Assembly (NCBI GenBank): GCA_030710605.1
Contig: CP092879.1
Coordinates: 25,245,605-25,309,604 of the forward strand
Source: Cordylochernes scorpioides
Taxonomy: Eukaryota; Arthropoda; Arachnida; Pseudoscorpiones; Chernetidae
Reading direction: 5' to 3'
Length of the DNA stretch: 64,000 nt
Of this stretch, positions 12,551 through 23,879 are shown piece by piece (position 1 is the first letter of the stretch; the number at the start of each line of letters is the position of its first letter). The notes beneath the pieces are model-generated. The model was not told the DNA's origin. It ran no database searches and saw only the letters and a list, made by a program, of their open reading frames with translations. A program made the position numbers and the translations under genes.

Positions 12551-12574
12551 CGACGAAATGGATGAGAAGACATG
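12551..12574 (+). CDS. Dh31: Micro-exon A1 of the DH31 array
   Basis: This 24-nt exon lies between a tatag acceptor and a gtaagt donor. With one base from the preceding exon it encodes DEMDEKT, then a Trp codon split TG/G with the next exon. The corresponding part of the Drosophila DH31 precursor is the acidic RNDLENS stretch just before the KR cleavage site, so the position fits. It begins with C where the other seven copies have G. The next B exon is B2, about 5.0 kb away, and most of that distance is the inserted LINE pair. Confidence 0.72.
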
Positions 12575-12651
12575 GTAAGTACAAATTAATTATTATTGGC
12601 ATTATTATTTTTATATCTATAATATCAGTTAATAGCTATCCTTTTGTGTTC

Positions 12652-12683
<32 letters not shown>

Positions 12684-12685
<2 letters not shown>

Positions 12686-14776
12686 CAATTTTGACAATTT
12701 AAACTGATTTTATTGACATACCAGTCAATCTTTACATTCAAGAGTTAATAGATATTTACATTTACAAGAGTAGTTGCAAGAAAACAAGAGTCAAGAAATA
12801 TTTACAGTAATCTTGGAAGTATGGAGGCGTTCCCGAAGGGACGTTTTTGGTCCCAGTCGGTAGCTACAGAGCTGACTTGAATTTTAACAGTCCGTCCAGA
12901 GTAGTCTGGTCGCCACCCCGGGCGCGCCGTATGACGCTGTCCAAGAAGCCCGAAAGAATCCTCCTTTGGTCTCGCGGTACGTTATGATAGCTGTTCCAAG
13001 CCTTCTCGTAGCACAGGACCGAGTTAATGAGAGTATTATCATCGCTCCACACCATTATGGGTCTTAAGATGGTTCTGTAATTCAGATCCTTGAAAGTGTC
13101 AAGGAGCCATCTTTTACGGTCTTCGTCGGTCTTGACAGGCAGTGCAGGCGGAGAGGCCACTTTAGTTGGGACTGATTCTTTCCCGTGGGGAACAGGCGGC
13201 GTCGGCCTAGCAGGCTGAGGCGTAGGCAGTGGGGGTGTTGAAACTGCGGATGGTGGGGGAGCAGAGGGCTCCTCAGTGGTGGTCATGTCTACATCCGGTG
13301 TGTGGGTCGCAGGTCCGAGGGTCCCCTGCGCAGGCAGAGGGCCACACGGGGCAGTGAAGTCCGGCCGGGCGGGAGGCGTCGGCTCAGTCGTCGCCGAGCG
13401 AGGGCCCGCGGGGTGCTCGGGTGTAGGGGCCTCTGGTGGAGGGGCAGGAGCCGCCACGTGCACAGATGAGGCCGGAGGCGCTGGTGCAGTCGGCCGGGGC
13501 GCCGCAGATGGTGGGGGACACAGCTTGGGCATCTGGTTGAGCGCCGGAAGGCCCGAGAGCTGGACTGGGAGGCGCTGGCGCAGAAGGCGCGGCCGAAGAC
13601 TGCCTAGGCAGCCCAGGCGCGGTCGATGGTGGAAGGCCGGTGGTAGAGGGCGGTGAGGCTCGTCTGGAGGTGGTGGACTGCCCATAGAGCAGAGGGCAGC
13701 TGGCTCTCCTGTGTCCCTGTCCGTGGCATCTTGAGCATTTGATGCCATATGAGATGTAAGCGGGCCAGGCCTCACCCTTGATCTTGATCTCGAAGCGGGT
13801 GGGCAGCTTGTCGACGGTTATGCCGTCATGGAGGAGGATAAAGGCCTCCCGGCGGCCGTCGGTGAATTCGAATTCGCCCGCTTTAAGTTGTTTGGGGGCT
13901 ATGGAGGTTACACGCCCAAAGCGTGCAAGGGCGTCAATCACAACGGCGTCCCGCACGAAGAAGGGCAGGTTCCCAATTGTGATTCTGGTTGCACTTTTCC
14001 TGAAGGGGAAGGTCCTCAGGAGGGTTCCCTCAATTTCAAGGCCTTCACGGATTAGTTGTTCCGCCATGGATCTGCTGGTGAGGCCCACCAGGTACTGGCC
14101 GTTCACTTTGGAGAATTGAACGATGTTTTTTGTTCCTCCAATAATACCTCCAATAGCCCTGAGGTATTGGTAAGTCTCGTAGCTAGGGCAGTACTCCAAG
14201 AAGAAGCACTGCTCCTCGGTGCAGTTCGCCTGGCGAGCCCTGGCCTCCGCGATGTGCGTCCTCGTGGTCCTGATCTCTTGGACTCGAGGAATGATTGCAG
14301 GCGAGGATCTTTGTCGCCTGGCTGCCGATCCAGCACTGTTGGGCTGTGCGGTCATGTCGCGCGGTGCTGTTGTGTCACGGCGTCTTCTTTTATTTTGAAC
14401 GATGGTAAAATCGCCTTCAGTTACAGGATTTAGATCCATAGGTAAGTTATCCCGGTTCTGCTGACCAAGAAATACGCCAGATGAAGGCAACGTAGTTGCA
14501 GATTCGCGCGTAGAGGCGGAATTTGCATGTCTTTGGCAAATAGGCAAATTTGCATAGCTGGCCATTTCTTGCGTTTCTTCCGAGTTTTGCAACTGGAAAT
14601 TGTTATTTGCAGATAACTCTGCTGAGGTTTGTGGTATTAGGCCGTACCTTGCAGGTAATTCATCGGCGTTGAATGGGCTGTCCGCCCATACCAAATTAGT
14701 CGCTTCCAGCGACAAATTTAGGCTCTTAAAGGGCGAAAACGGCGGAGCTCGAAAAAGCGCGGCCGCACGCCCGAGT
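12684..14776 (-). mobile_element. ORF1-only LINE copy 1 in a GT microsatellite
   Basis: This GC-rich 2.1-kb unit is set between (GT)n tracts at 12652-12683 and 14777-14793. It repeats, head to tail, the unit at 14794-16919. It encodes a LINE ORF1-like protein on the minus strand and shows no reverse transcriptase. Its 3' end is the block near ttttattgacataccagtca, present in both copies. It is probably a non-autonomous derivative of a non-LTR element that targets CA/GT microsatellites. Confidence 0.7.
12864..14716 (-). pseudogene. LINE ORF1-like nucleic-acid-binding protein, copy 1
   Basis: The protein resembles ORF1/gag proteins of arthropod non-LTR retrotransposons. A low-complexity N-terminal part is followed by an RRM-like region with GNLPFFVRDAVVIDALARFG and a CCHC zinc knuckle (CSRCHGQGHRRASC). 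A long Pro-rich linker and a conserved C-terminal block (DRKRWLLDTF to the KFKSAL end) follow. The frame from the N-terminus runs out at 13384, and the C-terminal part lies in another frame (12864-13775). A frameshift in the Pro-rich linker therefore splits it. The true start is unresolved because no convincing ATG precedes the SLEATN block. Confidence 0.7.
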
Positions 14777-14793
14777 GTGTGTGTGTGTGTGTG

Positions 14794-16919
14794 ACAATTT
14801 AAACATATTTTATTGACATACCAGTCAATGTTTACATTCAAGAGTTAAGAAAAATTTACATGAGTAGTTACATTATACTAAGAGTTAAGAAACATTTACA
14901 GTATTCCTGGAAGTGGGACTTCACACCAGGCGGAGCACCTTCCCGAAGGGGACGTTTTGGTCTCAGTCGGTAGCTACAGAGCTTCCTTGAATTTGAGCAG
15001 TCCGTCCAGAGTAGTCTGGTCGCCACCCCGGGCGCGCCCGATGACCTTGTCTAAGAAGCCCGCAAGAATCCTCCTTTGGTCTCGCGGTGTGTTGTGAAAA
15101 TAATTCCAAGAGTCCTGGGGGCACAAGACCGAATTAATGACAGAGTTCTCATCGATCCAGTTGAGTATGGGTCTCAAGATGTTTCTGTGGTCCAATTCCT
15201 TGAAAGTGTCAAGGAGCCATTTCTTACGGTCTTCATCGGTCTTGATAGGCAGTGTAGGCAGAGAGGCCACTTTAGCTGGGGCTGATTCTTTCCTGTGTGG
15301 AGCAGGCTGCGTCGGTTTAGCAGGCTGAGGCGCAGGCAGTGAGGGTGTTGAAACTGCGGCTGCGTCCCTAGCGCTTTTCTTTTTAGATGACCCAGAGGAA
15401 GCGGAGTTCTTGTCCGCGGGGGGTCATCTCAACATCAGGTGTGGAGGATGCAGGTCCGAGGGTCTCCTGGGTGGGCAGGGGGCAAGGCGGGGCAACGAGA
15501 TCCGGCTGAGCAGGAGGCGTCAGCTCAGGACGCGACGCCGCCGAGCGAGGGCCCATGGGAACCACAGGTGAAGGGGTCATTGGTGGGGGAGCTGTAGTCA
15601 CCGCCTGCGTGGGCGAGACCGGGGGCGCTGGTGTGGATGGCCCTGGCACCTCAGGTGGTAGAGGCGCCGCGCAGGAATCGGATGGGGCGCCAGAAGCCCT
15701 GTTAGATGGATTGGGAGGTGCTGGCGCAGGAGGCACGGCCGAAGACTGCCTGGGCAGCCCTGGCGCGGTCGATGGTGGAAGGCCGGTGGTAGAGGGCGGC
15801 GAGGCTCGTCTGGAGGTGGTGGACTGCCCATAGAGCAGGGGGCAGCTGGCTCTCCTGTGTCCCTGTCCGTGGCATCTTGAGCATTTGATGCCATATGAGA
15901 TGTAAGCGGGCCAGGCCTCACCCTTGATCTTGATCTCGAAGCGGGTGGGAAGCTTGTCGACGGTTATGCCGTCATGGAGGAGGATAAAGGCCTCCCGGCG
16001 GCCGTCGGTGAATTCGAATTCGCCCGCTTTAAGTTGTTTGGGGGCTATGGAGGTCACACGCCCAAAGCGTGCAAGGGCGTCAATCACAACGGCGTCCCGC
16101 ACGAAGAAGGGCAGGTTCCCAATTGTGATTCTGGTTGCACTTCTCCTGAAGGGGAAGGTCCTCAGGAGGGTTCCCTCAATTTCAAGGCCTTCACGGATTA
16201 GTTGTTCCGCCATGGATCTGCTGGTGAGGCCCACCAGGTACTGGCCGTTCACTTTGGAGAATTGAACGATGTTTTTTGTTCCTCCAATAATACCTCCAAT
16301 AGCCCTGAGGTATTGGTAAGTCTCGTAGCTAGGGCAGTACTCAAGAAGAAGCACTGCTCCTCGGTGCAGTTCGCCTGGCGAGCCCTGGCCTCCGCGATGT
16401 GCGTCCTCGTGGGTCCTGATCTCTTGGACTCGAGGAATGAGTGCAGGCGAGGATCTTTGTCGCCTGGCTGCCGATCCAGCACTGTTGGGCTGTGCGGTCA
16501 TGTCGCGCGGTGCTGTTGTGTCACGGCGTTTTCTTTTATTTTGAACGATGGTAAAATCGCCTTCAGTTACAGGATTTAGATCCATAGGTAAGTTATCCCG
16601 GTTCTGCTGACCAAGAAATACGCCAGATGAAGGCAACCTAGTTGCAGATTCGCGCGTAGAGGCGGAATTTGCATGTCTTTGGCCAATAGGCAAATTTGCA
16701 TAGCTGGCCATTTCTTGCGTTTCTTCCGAGTTTTGCAACTGGAAATTGTTATTTGCAGATAACTCTGCTGAGGTTTGTGGTATTAGGCCGTACCTTGCAG
16801 GTAATTCATCGGCGTTGAATGGGCTGTCCGCCCATACCAAATTAGTCGCTTCCAGCGACAAATTTAGGCTCTTAAAGGGCGAAAACGGCGGAGCTCGAAA
16901 AAGCGCGGCCGCACGCCCG
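14794..16919 (-). mobile_element. ORF1-only LINE copy 2, tandem to copy 1
   Basis: Second head-to-tail copy of the 2.1-kb unit, followed by a (GT)n tract at 16920-16949. Large parts are nearly identical to copy 1, for example the zinc-knuckle region. The Pro-rich linker and the 3' third differ more. The pair sits in the A1-B2 interval. Removing both units and their microsatellites leaves about 0.75 kb, close to the usual A-B spacing. Confidence 0.7.
14974..16861 (-). pseudogene. LINE ORF1-like protein, copy 2
   Basis: Same domain order as copy 1: RRM-like region, CCHC knuckle, Pro-rich linker and C-terminal DRKKWLLDTF block. The long frame (15383-16861) ends inside the linker, and the C-terminal domain continues in another frame (14974-15270). 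A local frameshift near 16330-16420 gives a second short alternative frame. Each copy therefore has its own lesion. The shared C-terminal domain is preserved in sequence (DNTLINSVLC in copy 1, ENSVINSVLC in copy 2), suggesting that it was functional until recently. Confidence 0.7.
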
Positions 16920-17614
16920 AGTGTGTGTGTGTGTGTGTGTGTGTGTGTCAGGAAGTAATAGAATCAATGTGTTCAATTTTATTTCTCTAAATGTGCTATA
17001 CGAGGTTTTATTATCGTGTTAGGCATTTTTGCAATGGTTTTTATATTGACTACCCTACGGTGCTTCATTATTTTATCACCTATTCACTCAAAATATGATG
17101 ATCGCACCCCAACATATTTATTTTAAGTCATTCAAATCAAATTGTTAAACGCTGTTAGCAGAATAATTATATTCCCTAGTGCACCTTTATTTTAAAATCA
17201 AATAAATAGTTTTGTTCAATGTGGTAGTCAAAATATGTATTTTCTCTTATTTTGAGTACATATTTAATAGAATTTATTGTAAAAGGTCATATTAATTAGT
17301 TATTGATGATAATTCACTTCATCTACTATAAAAATATTGGAAGGGTATGGCGCAATTGTAGTATCTCCAACCTCTATAAAATTTTCACATATTCATCACA
17401 CAATTTTTTAAATTTTCAATCAAATATATAATTAATTTAAGTCTCTAAATACAATTTATTTGTCAATATTTTGTTATATATCAATAATTAATGAAACTAA
17501 TAAGGATTATCTCGGCTGTATTGGATCCATTATGAAGTACATATTCTTGAAATATGAGTTTACCTATTGTATTATGATGTATTCAGTTCTCTTGTAAACA
17601 AATAAGGTGAGCAG

Positions 17615-17750
17615 GAACAAGCGTAGATTGGACTTGGGCCTCGACCGTGGCTACTCTGGCACTAGGGCGGCTGAGCACCTGATGGGACTCTCTGTCGCCA
17701 ACGATCCCAACGGCCCCGGACGTCGCCGTAGAGACATGACCAACGAGTAA
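17615..17750 (+). CDS. Dh31: DH31 terminal exon B2 (group I)
   Basis: The exon begins after gagcag. Its first G completes the Trp codon of an A exon, then NKRR and [20 protein letters not shown], followed by [12 protein letters not shown] and DMTNE to TAA. Relative to B1, Val-Asp-Phe has become Leu-Asp-Leu, so the peptide loses the usual Phe near its N-terminus. KR is the likely convertase site, and Gly-Arg-Arg-Arg-Arg the amidation and cleavage site. The upstream sequence pairs it with A1. TGTATATA is 21 nt past the stop (17771-17778). Confidence 0.87.
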
Positions 17751-17770
17751 GAACCTACGACCTTCTTGTA

Positions 17771-17778
17771 TGTATATA
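17771..17778 (+). promoter_or_regulatory. TGTATATA element in the B2 3' flank
   Basis: Same octamer and same distance from the stop as at B1 and B3. It is a possible Pumilio or UGUA-type 3' UTR signal. Confidence 0.4.
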
Positions 17779-18080
17779 GAGGGAATGTCACCACATCACA
17801 ATGGATATTGTTCCTTCAATTGAATATTGTAATGATTACTTCTTCCGAAGATATAGTTGTGAATTGTTCTTCCTTTAATTCCACACATACTCCTATCATA
17901 TTACTCACATTGTATGACTTGGGGTATAAACACAGTAACTAAACTTTTTATTGTCATTACTATCAAATATGGAGCTGATAATGGTTTACTTTTAAAAATC
18001 TATATCTTTGAATAAATTTATAACTATAAAGCTGGACAACACGTGAAGTAAGATGAGTTTCTTTTAATAAACGAAAACGC

Positions 18081-18109
18081 GAGCTTTCGGGACGTACGCC
18101 CTTCAACAG
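18081..18109 (-). ncRNA. Hammerhead-like motif, left Penelope arm
   Basis: On the minus strand: CTGTTGA, a stem closed over GTAC, then GAAAGCTC. Stem II and the GAA-AGCT-C end fit a minimal hammerhead. The sixth core position is T instead of A, which should reduce or abolish cleavage. Confidence 0.4.
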
Positions 18110-18306
18110 GCAATTATACACGCAAAGATACAAATGGTAGGTACGAGCGAATATTTATATGTGCTAGTTTTTAACATATTTACAATAATTTCTGCTGTAA
18201 AATTAGCATATTAAGATAAACCAAAGAAATGCAAAAAACCTAACTATTATTTCAATTATTAAACTTGATGACGGGAACCATTGTACATATAATATTTTAT
18301 GAAAAA

Positions 18307-18660
18307 CTAAGATGTTACAGGAGTTTCAGCCAAGAAAACACCATATATATCGGGAATATCTATCTTTCTATTTATGCTATTGTGTTTGTGTGAGACTATG
18401 GATTCCAACACCAATCGTTGGTGTTGGTTGTGGATTTGTCTATAGTGGATTACTGGATGGTTAATATCGAATGTATGTCCTGTAGATGCTATGTGTTGGT
18501 GGATGAGGGATTTGGGGTCTTTGTTAGTTATATTGCGGGAATGCTCTGTCATTCTGATGCCTACAGTTCTACCTGTCTCACCCACATATGTGGCAGAGCA
18601 CTGCTCACATGAGACAGAGTAGACTGCTCCTGTACTTTGAAGGGGGCTGGGAGGAGTGTC
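18307..18660 (-). pseudogene. GIY-YIG endonuclease fragment (Penelope-like), left copy
   Basis: The minus strand repeats the endonuclease part of the right copy: GAVYSVSCEQC, YVGETGR and a conserved HNQHQRLVLES helix, ending in TPVTS. It has no reverse transcriptase and appears to be a 5'-truncated inverted copy. Confidence 0.75.
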
Positions 18661-19315
18661 TGTTAAAACTTTAACAAAACGAATACATACCCATTGTTCC
18701 CTCCCCATATTCAAAACCATAGAAAAAGAATTAGTAATTTCCCATCTTACTGCCTCAGCGTTCCCTCTTACCTTCATCAACAGACACACTTTCGTACCCA
18801 GTCCTCAAAAACCCCCAACAGCTCATAGATCCACTTGTATTTTACCTTATTCACCCTACACAGTCAATATAGCCAGACTTCTTAAAACCCATGGCATCCA
18901 GACCTTTTTCAGCAACACCAATAACATATCCACACACCTCAGACATCCCATAACCAAAGCAGACACTCCTCCCAGCCCCCTTCAAAGTACAGGAGCAGTC
19001 TACTCTGTCTCATGTGAGCAGTGCTCTGCCACATATGTGGGTGAGACGGGTAGAACTGTAGGCATCAGAATGACAGAGCATTCCCGCAATATAACTAACA
19101 AAGACCCCAAATCCCTCATCCACCAACACATAGCATCTACAGGACATACATTCGATATTAACCATCCAGTAATCCACTATAGACATATCCACAACCAACA
19201 CCAACGATTGGTGTTGGAATCCATAGTCTCACACAAACACAATAGCATAAATAGAAAGATAGATATTCCCGATATATATGGTGTTTTCTTGGCTGAAACT
19301 CCTGTAACATCTTAG
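18656..19315 (+). pseudogene. Penelope-like C-terminal region with GIY-YIG endonuclease
   Basis: GIY-YIG endonucleases of Penelope-like retroelements nick target DNA during insertion. This frame gives a linker (PYSPYTVNIARLLKTHGIQ, around residues 70-95) that normally follows the reverse transcriptase, then the GIY-YIG domain from about residue 115. That domain has GAVYSVSCEQC, the YVGETGR motif with its Arg, a HIASTGHTFD zinc-finger-like stretch and a C-terminal LES helix. No reverse transcriptase precedes it, so the copy is 5' truncated and not autonomous. The frame before about residue 60 may be partly chance. Confidence 0.8.
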
Positions 19316-19512
19316 TTTTTCATAAAATATTATATGTACAATGGTTCCCGTCATCAAGTTTAATAATTGAAATAATAGTTAGGTTTTTTGCATTTCTTTG
19401 GTTTATCTTAATATGCTAATTTTACAGCAAATATTCTTGTAAATATGTTAAAAACTAGCACATATAAATATTCGCTCGTACCTACCATTTGTATCTTTGC
19501 GTGTATAATTGC

Positions 19513-19541
19513 CTGTTGAAGGGCGTACGTCCCGAAAGCTC
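19513..19541 (+). ncRNA. Hammerhead-like motif, right Penelope arm
   Basis: Mirror of the left motif: CTGTTGA, GGGC stem, GTAC loop, GAAAGCTC. It lies about 200 nt beyond the endonuclease stop codon, in the terminal region where Penelope-like elements are known to carry hammerheads. The core substitution noted for the left arm is also present. Confidence 0.4.
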
Positions 19542-20380
19542 GCGTTTTCGTTTATTAAAAGAAACTCATCTTACTTCACGTGTTGTCCAGCTTTATAATT
19601 TACCAGTAAGAGTCCTTGAATTTTTCTAAATTTATAACTACACACACGCACATGAACAAAACTTAGGGAAGTGGAAAGTCTTTGATTTTGCTGATAGTCT
19701 GCTTTTTTTGAAGGACGTAGAGGCAATTTTCTTTATACTTTTAATCTCGTGGGTCTTCAATAGAGGCCATTATGTAACAAATATATTTACACCTGCATGA
19801 TATACCTGATAAAAAGTACAACCTACTTAGATTTTGTCCAAAAGTGTATAGTCAAAACCGAATAACTAAGTGTCCTCTATATATATAATGATTGATTAAT
19901 TTCAATGATTTATATTTTAAATAGCATATAGTATATTCACAAATGTTAATTTATTGTTAAACGATTCTAGCGTTTTGGTAGTTAAAATATGTATTTTATT
20001 TTTTTAATTCATTCGAAAAAAGGTTATTTCACAATTTCCTATTAATTGATTATATGACAGATAATATCAGTAACAACTAAAATAATTTTGGATGGATATT
20101 GGTCGATTCTAGTAGCCCCTACCTCTCAAACTCTTTAATGTTTCACAGGTTTATCAACATACTTATTTCGGAAATTGTCGCTCAATAATATAACTAATTT
20201 AACTCTTGAAAGAAATATGTTCCTAAATTTGTTTGTTATAAATTAATAATGAATGGTAATAGTAGAGACAATAGTTGGACTGTATTGGATCCTCTTATGC
20301 ATTACTCAGTCTAAAAATATGTTTTTTTCTCATGCCAATCTGATGTATTTAGTTCTCTTGTTCACAAAGAAGGTGAGCAG

Positions 20381-20516
20381 GATCAAGCGGACAGTGGGCT
20401 TCGGCCTCGACCGTGGCTACTCTGGCACTAGGGCGGCTGAGCACCTGATGGGACTCTCTGTCGCCAACGATCCTAACGGCCCCGGACGTCGCCGTAGAGA
20501 CATGACCAGCACGTAA
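20381..20516 (+). CDS. Dh31: DH31 terminal exon B3 (group I)
   Basis: After aggtgagcag the frame reads the Trp-completing G, IKRT, then [32 protein letters not shown] and DMTST to TAA. The KR-Thr start copies the Drosophila pattern (KR then TVDFG). However, the usually invariant Asp is Gly (GGC for GAC), a one-base change that may alter receptor activity. Its nearest upstream A exon is A1, beyond B2 and the Penelope pair, so it would have to share A1 or use an unseen copy. TGTATATA follows at 20537-20544. Confidence 0.85.
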
Positions 20517-20536
20517 GATCCTACGACCTTCTTGTA

Positions 20537-20544
20537 TGTATATA
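20537..20544 (+). promoter_or_regulatory. TGTATATA element in the B3 3' flank
   Basis: Octamer 21 nt after the stop. An ATTAAA in the shared flank at about 20585 could act as a variant poly(A) signal. Confidence 0.4.
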
Positions 20545-20844
20545 GATGGAATGTCACCACATTACAATGGATATTGTTCCATCAATTAAATATTGTAATT
20601 CCTCACTACTTCCAAAGGAATAGTTGCTGTGGATAGTTCTTCTCTCAATACAACATGTAATCTGACCATATTACTTACATTGTACAACATTGGGTTATTT
20701 ACACAAATTCAACCCATAATACCCATAAATTAACATATTTTAAGTAATTATGTTTACATTTTCTAAAATATAGTAAATCGAATTATATTTTCTGTATTTA
20801 CAATTTCTGTACTTATTATTACAATTATTGTACTGTTATAATTT

Positions 20845-21047
20845 ACTTGTAATTGTAAAAGTCCAACCCCACCAGCGATTGCAAGTAACCAAACGGGGTT
20901 CTGGTACATTTGTAAGTTCAAAGTCGAACTGCTTTTCAAATATGTAGACGTGTGGTGCACTTACCGTAAAAACAGTCGCCTTCTTCTACCCACCATGATT
21001 AACATGACCTGTACTACGTGTACTAGGAATAAGCAAAAAAAAAAAAG
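20845..21047 (+). repeat. SINE copy, 5' truncated
   Basis: It matches the body of the tRNA-derived SINE at 37207-37515 in the opposite orientation. It begins at the AAAGTCCAACCCCACCAGCG block and ends in a run of A after AATAAGC. The tRNA-like head is missing. Confidence 0.7.
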
Positions 21048-21389
21048 AATTTGTAATTGTAATTATAGAAAATCATTTTATGGATATGTATTTATAGTCA
21101 GTATTTAGTGCCCCCCCTCTCTTTCCACCTGTAAGGTATAGTTACATTTTCTAAGTATTCTAAAAATAAAAAGAACATTTCCTGACCACTCTCAAGTACA
21201 CTTTAAATGCCAGAGCGCCAACTAGTGAAACAAAAAAAAAACTAACCTTTATTTAACTTGTTCCGTGATATATTTGTCCAACCCAAATTCTTGATAATTC
21301 AAGAAAAAAAAATATTTTTTAAAGCATTCTGTTCTATTAAAGATATATAAGAAAGTCGATTTGAGCTCTTCCTAATTTGATATGTATAG

Positions 21390-21413
21390 GAACGAAATGG
21401 ATGAGAAGTCATG
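21390..21413 (+). CDS. Dh31: Micro-exon A2 of the DH31 array
   Basis: A 24-nt exon with tatag before and gtgagt after. It encodes NEMDEKS plus the split Trp, most like A1, and by type it belongs with group I. No B exon is found in the 3.1 kb before A3. Its original partner therefore seems to have been lost or moved, unless A2 now splices to B4 or a later exon. Confidence 0.68.
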
Positions 21414-23879
21414 GTGAGTACAAAGTACCATTATTGGGATTGTAAGTACAATACTTGTTTATACTAGGCTTAAGGTGTTTTATTATATTCCAATTAAAAA
21501 TGTTACAAATTTCGATTTTTTTAAACATTTTTAGAATACTTTCAGAGTTTATAATTTATTAACACCTAATATCAAAAATAAATAATAGCATCTTTGTTTT
21601 TTAGAATAAAATGTTTTATTTTAATGTGATATCAAATATAGGAATTTTGATGACAAATACACCAAATAATCATGGAACTATGTACATATATATGTCTGCT
21701 GCCTTCAATTAGGATGAATATTGAAGCATTGGAACTCCACAGTCACGACAGCCTAAGACGACATGGATGGTGAGAAAATATGAAAATCGGAAATGCCGTT
21801 GACCGCGGCATGATTAGAGAACACGACATCAGAACGAAAATCTAAGGCCGAGGAGGATAACGGGACGAGAAGACCTGTAACAGCAGCGTGGCTGCAAGCC
21901 GTCTTCAAGTCGAAGGAATTTGAAGTTTTACGGATCGAACAGTCTGTGAATAGCAGGGTAGCAGTGTACGACGATGTCAGGTCGACGTGTACCGGAAAGT
22001 GTCCTGAAGTGCGCCCAGACCAGGCGTGGACTGCACATAGAAGAACGCTATGTGGTGTGAAACTAAACATCCCAAGAAAAGAAAGTGACCTCCGCGGAAC
22101 CATGAGACAAAAACGAAGGAATTCTACTGCTGTGACAGATAACATTCTCCTGTAGGTGCTGGAGTATCTGTGAAGAAGATCCTTCTAAAGGCGGAGGTTG
22201 AAGGCAAGTTTCCCTTACTGTACATATCCCATTTAGGATCAATTTATTAAAGTGCGAACCTTAGCTGTGAATCCCTAAACGAACTCACGTGTTGTTGATA
22301 GGAGCATCCATACTACAAACTCTTCGCCTCACGTTTTTTACTTTTTATGATAAATCATTTTTCGTTTACATCATGGTATAGCCCATCGTTTCGAAGGAAT
22401 CCTGAATCTAATCAATTCAAATTTCGTGACTATTATTAATTTAATTTTTTTTTCGCTCGAATTTTATTTTAATGTTGTTCATTAGGTCAGGGTGTTATGG
22501 AGACAAACAAGATAAGGGATAGAAAATGTAAACAAGATATCTAAACTTTATATTTCACTCTGGCGATAATAAATCCATATTACATACCTTAATTTTTCCT
22601 TTACTAAGAAGGTTCCTATGAGGTTTAGATACCATCATGTTTCTCTCTGCCACTGTTGATACAGAACAGAAAATATCTAGCCTGAATATCTAGCCAAAAG
22701 ATATCATACCTGATAGGGGGCAGCAGTGACCACTAGTTAAAAAATGATGAAGAATCACATCTGAAGGGCCAATGACCAGAATATATCGTTATAATATGCA
22801 TACATTAAGTGAGAATGAACTCATCTATTAATTTCTGAAGCCAAACATTCCTCCATATAGAGATGGGCAGGAAAAATGAAAATATATTTATCACGTCTCT
22901 ATATCGTTATTCGCAATTGGTCGCCTTAATAACCTTATATGGAATATTTTGTTATCGTCCACTGCTTTGATATCTCCAGTCGCATGATCATAATACACTT
23001 ATTAAGGTGAGAATAATTAGTATATCGAATTGAAATGTTTTTATGGCTTAGTGTTTTTATACCTAAAGAATCTAAGTACTATATTGAATATACAATTGCA
23101 ATACGGCATTGAGTGAGACGGCGTAAATCCACTACCTTAACGTTCATGGGTAAATATTTGTGTGGAAAGGGTAGGTGAAATGGTCATGTGAGCAGAAAAA
23201 GTTGTGACTTTAAAATATATATGTCGTATTTTATATGCTAGCATACAAATTTGTAAATGGAGAAACCCCCCAATAAACACTACATGTTGTTACTTTAAAA
23301 TGGCGTCAAATAAAAGAACCAACGGAAATATAAGGGCGGCACATCGAGAGATATCATAAACAGGTTGTTGACATCGTCCAAGCAACCCAGGAAGGATGTG
23401 AACGTATCGGCCTTGGATGTCAGTCTCTCCTTGGATGCGGACGGAAGACAAAGTAAGCCCTCTTTGTCGTCACCATAAGCATATAAGCTGGGGTTTGTCT
23501 GAGCCCAAGGTAGAGACATAATAGTAGAAGAGTCAACAATTAGCAGAGACGGCAGTATACGAGATTGAAGAGTAGTCGGGTGTAGTTAGGTCGCCATGCT
23601 GTACGATTGACCAGTGATCCAAGGACTCCCCCATACTCCCTCTCTCCTTCCTGGGTGCCACCCCCTAAACTGAGGTGACCATTCTCCATGCGTATTCAGG
23701 CTAGTGCGCGCTCACTTTCGACCCATGACTGCAAGTTGGATGAGGAACCTGAGATGGTGTTGGCTCAACACTTTTAGAAAATTTATATATATATATGTGT
23801 GTGTTGCGCGAAATATGATTCAATCTATAAGTGATTTTTCAAATATTAAGCGCTTATCTTGAAACAAATTTATTTATTT
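21414..23879. other. Unassigned spacer after A2
   Basis: Two less AT-rich patches, about 21690-22200 and 23290-23770, look like transposon or LTR remains but match nothing I can name. The ORF at 21753-22145 (minus strand) has no domain or motif. The patch at 21.7-22.2 kb sits where a B exon would be expected after A2, yet it holds no DH31-like codons. Confidence 0.4.

Larger units (their letters stand above)
18027..19596. mobile_element. Penelope-like element pair forming a large inverted repeat
   Basis: Two arms of about 635 nt (18027-18661 and 18961-19596) are near-identical reverse complements around a 300-nt single-copy centre. Each arm encodes the same GIY-YIG endonuclease end and finishes with the hammerhead-like motif CTGTTGA, a GGGC-GTAC stem-loop and GAAAGCTC. 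Head-to-head and partial inverted copies are a known habit of Penelope-like elements. The centre extends the coding frame of the right copy. The pair lies between B2 and B3 and could have removed or hidden an A exon. Confidence 0.8.

Noticed and set aside
13276-16579. Long plus-strand ORFs (Gly- and Ala-rich) opposite the LINE units
   Set aside because: They are antisense shadows of the GC-rich Pro-rich ORF1 linker and zinc-knuckle region.
18418-19204. Cys-rich 64-residue ORFs on both strands of the Penelope pair
   Set aside because: Reverse-frame shadows of the GIY-YIG coding sequence in each arm.
21753-22145. Minus-strand 130-residue ORF as a host gene
   Set aside because: No recognisable motif or partner exon, and the composition suggests a transposon remnant. 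Left unassigned.
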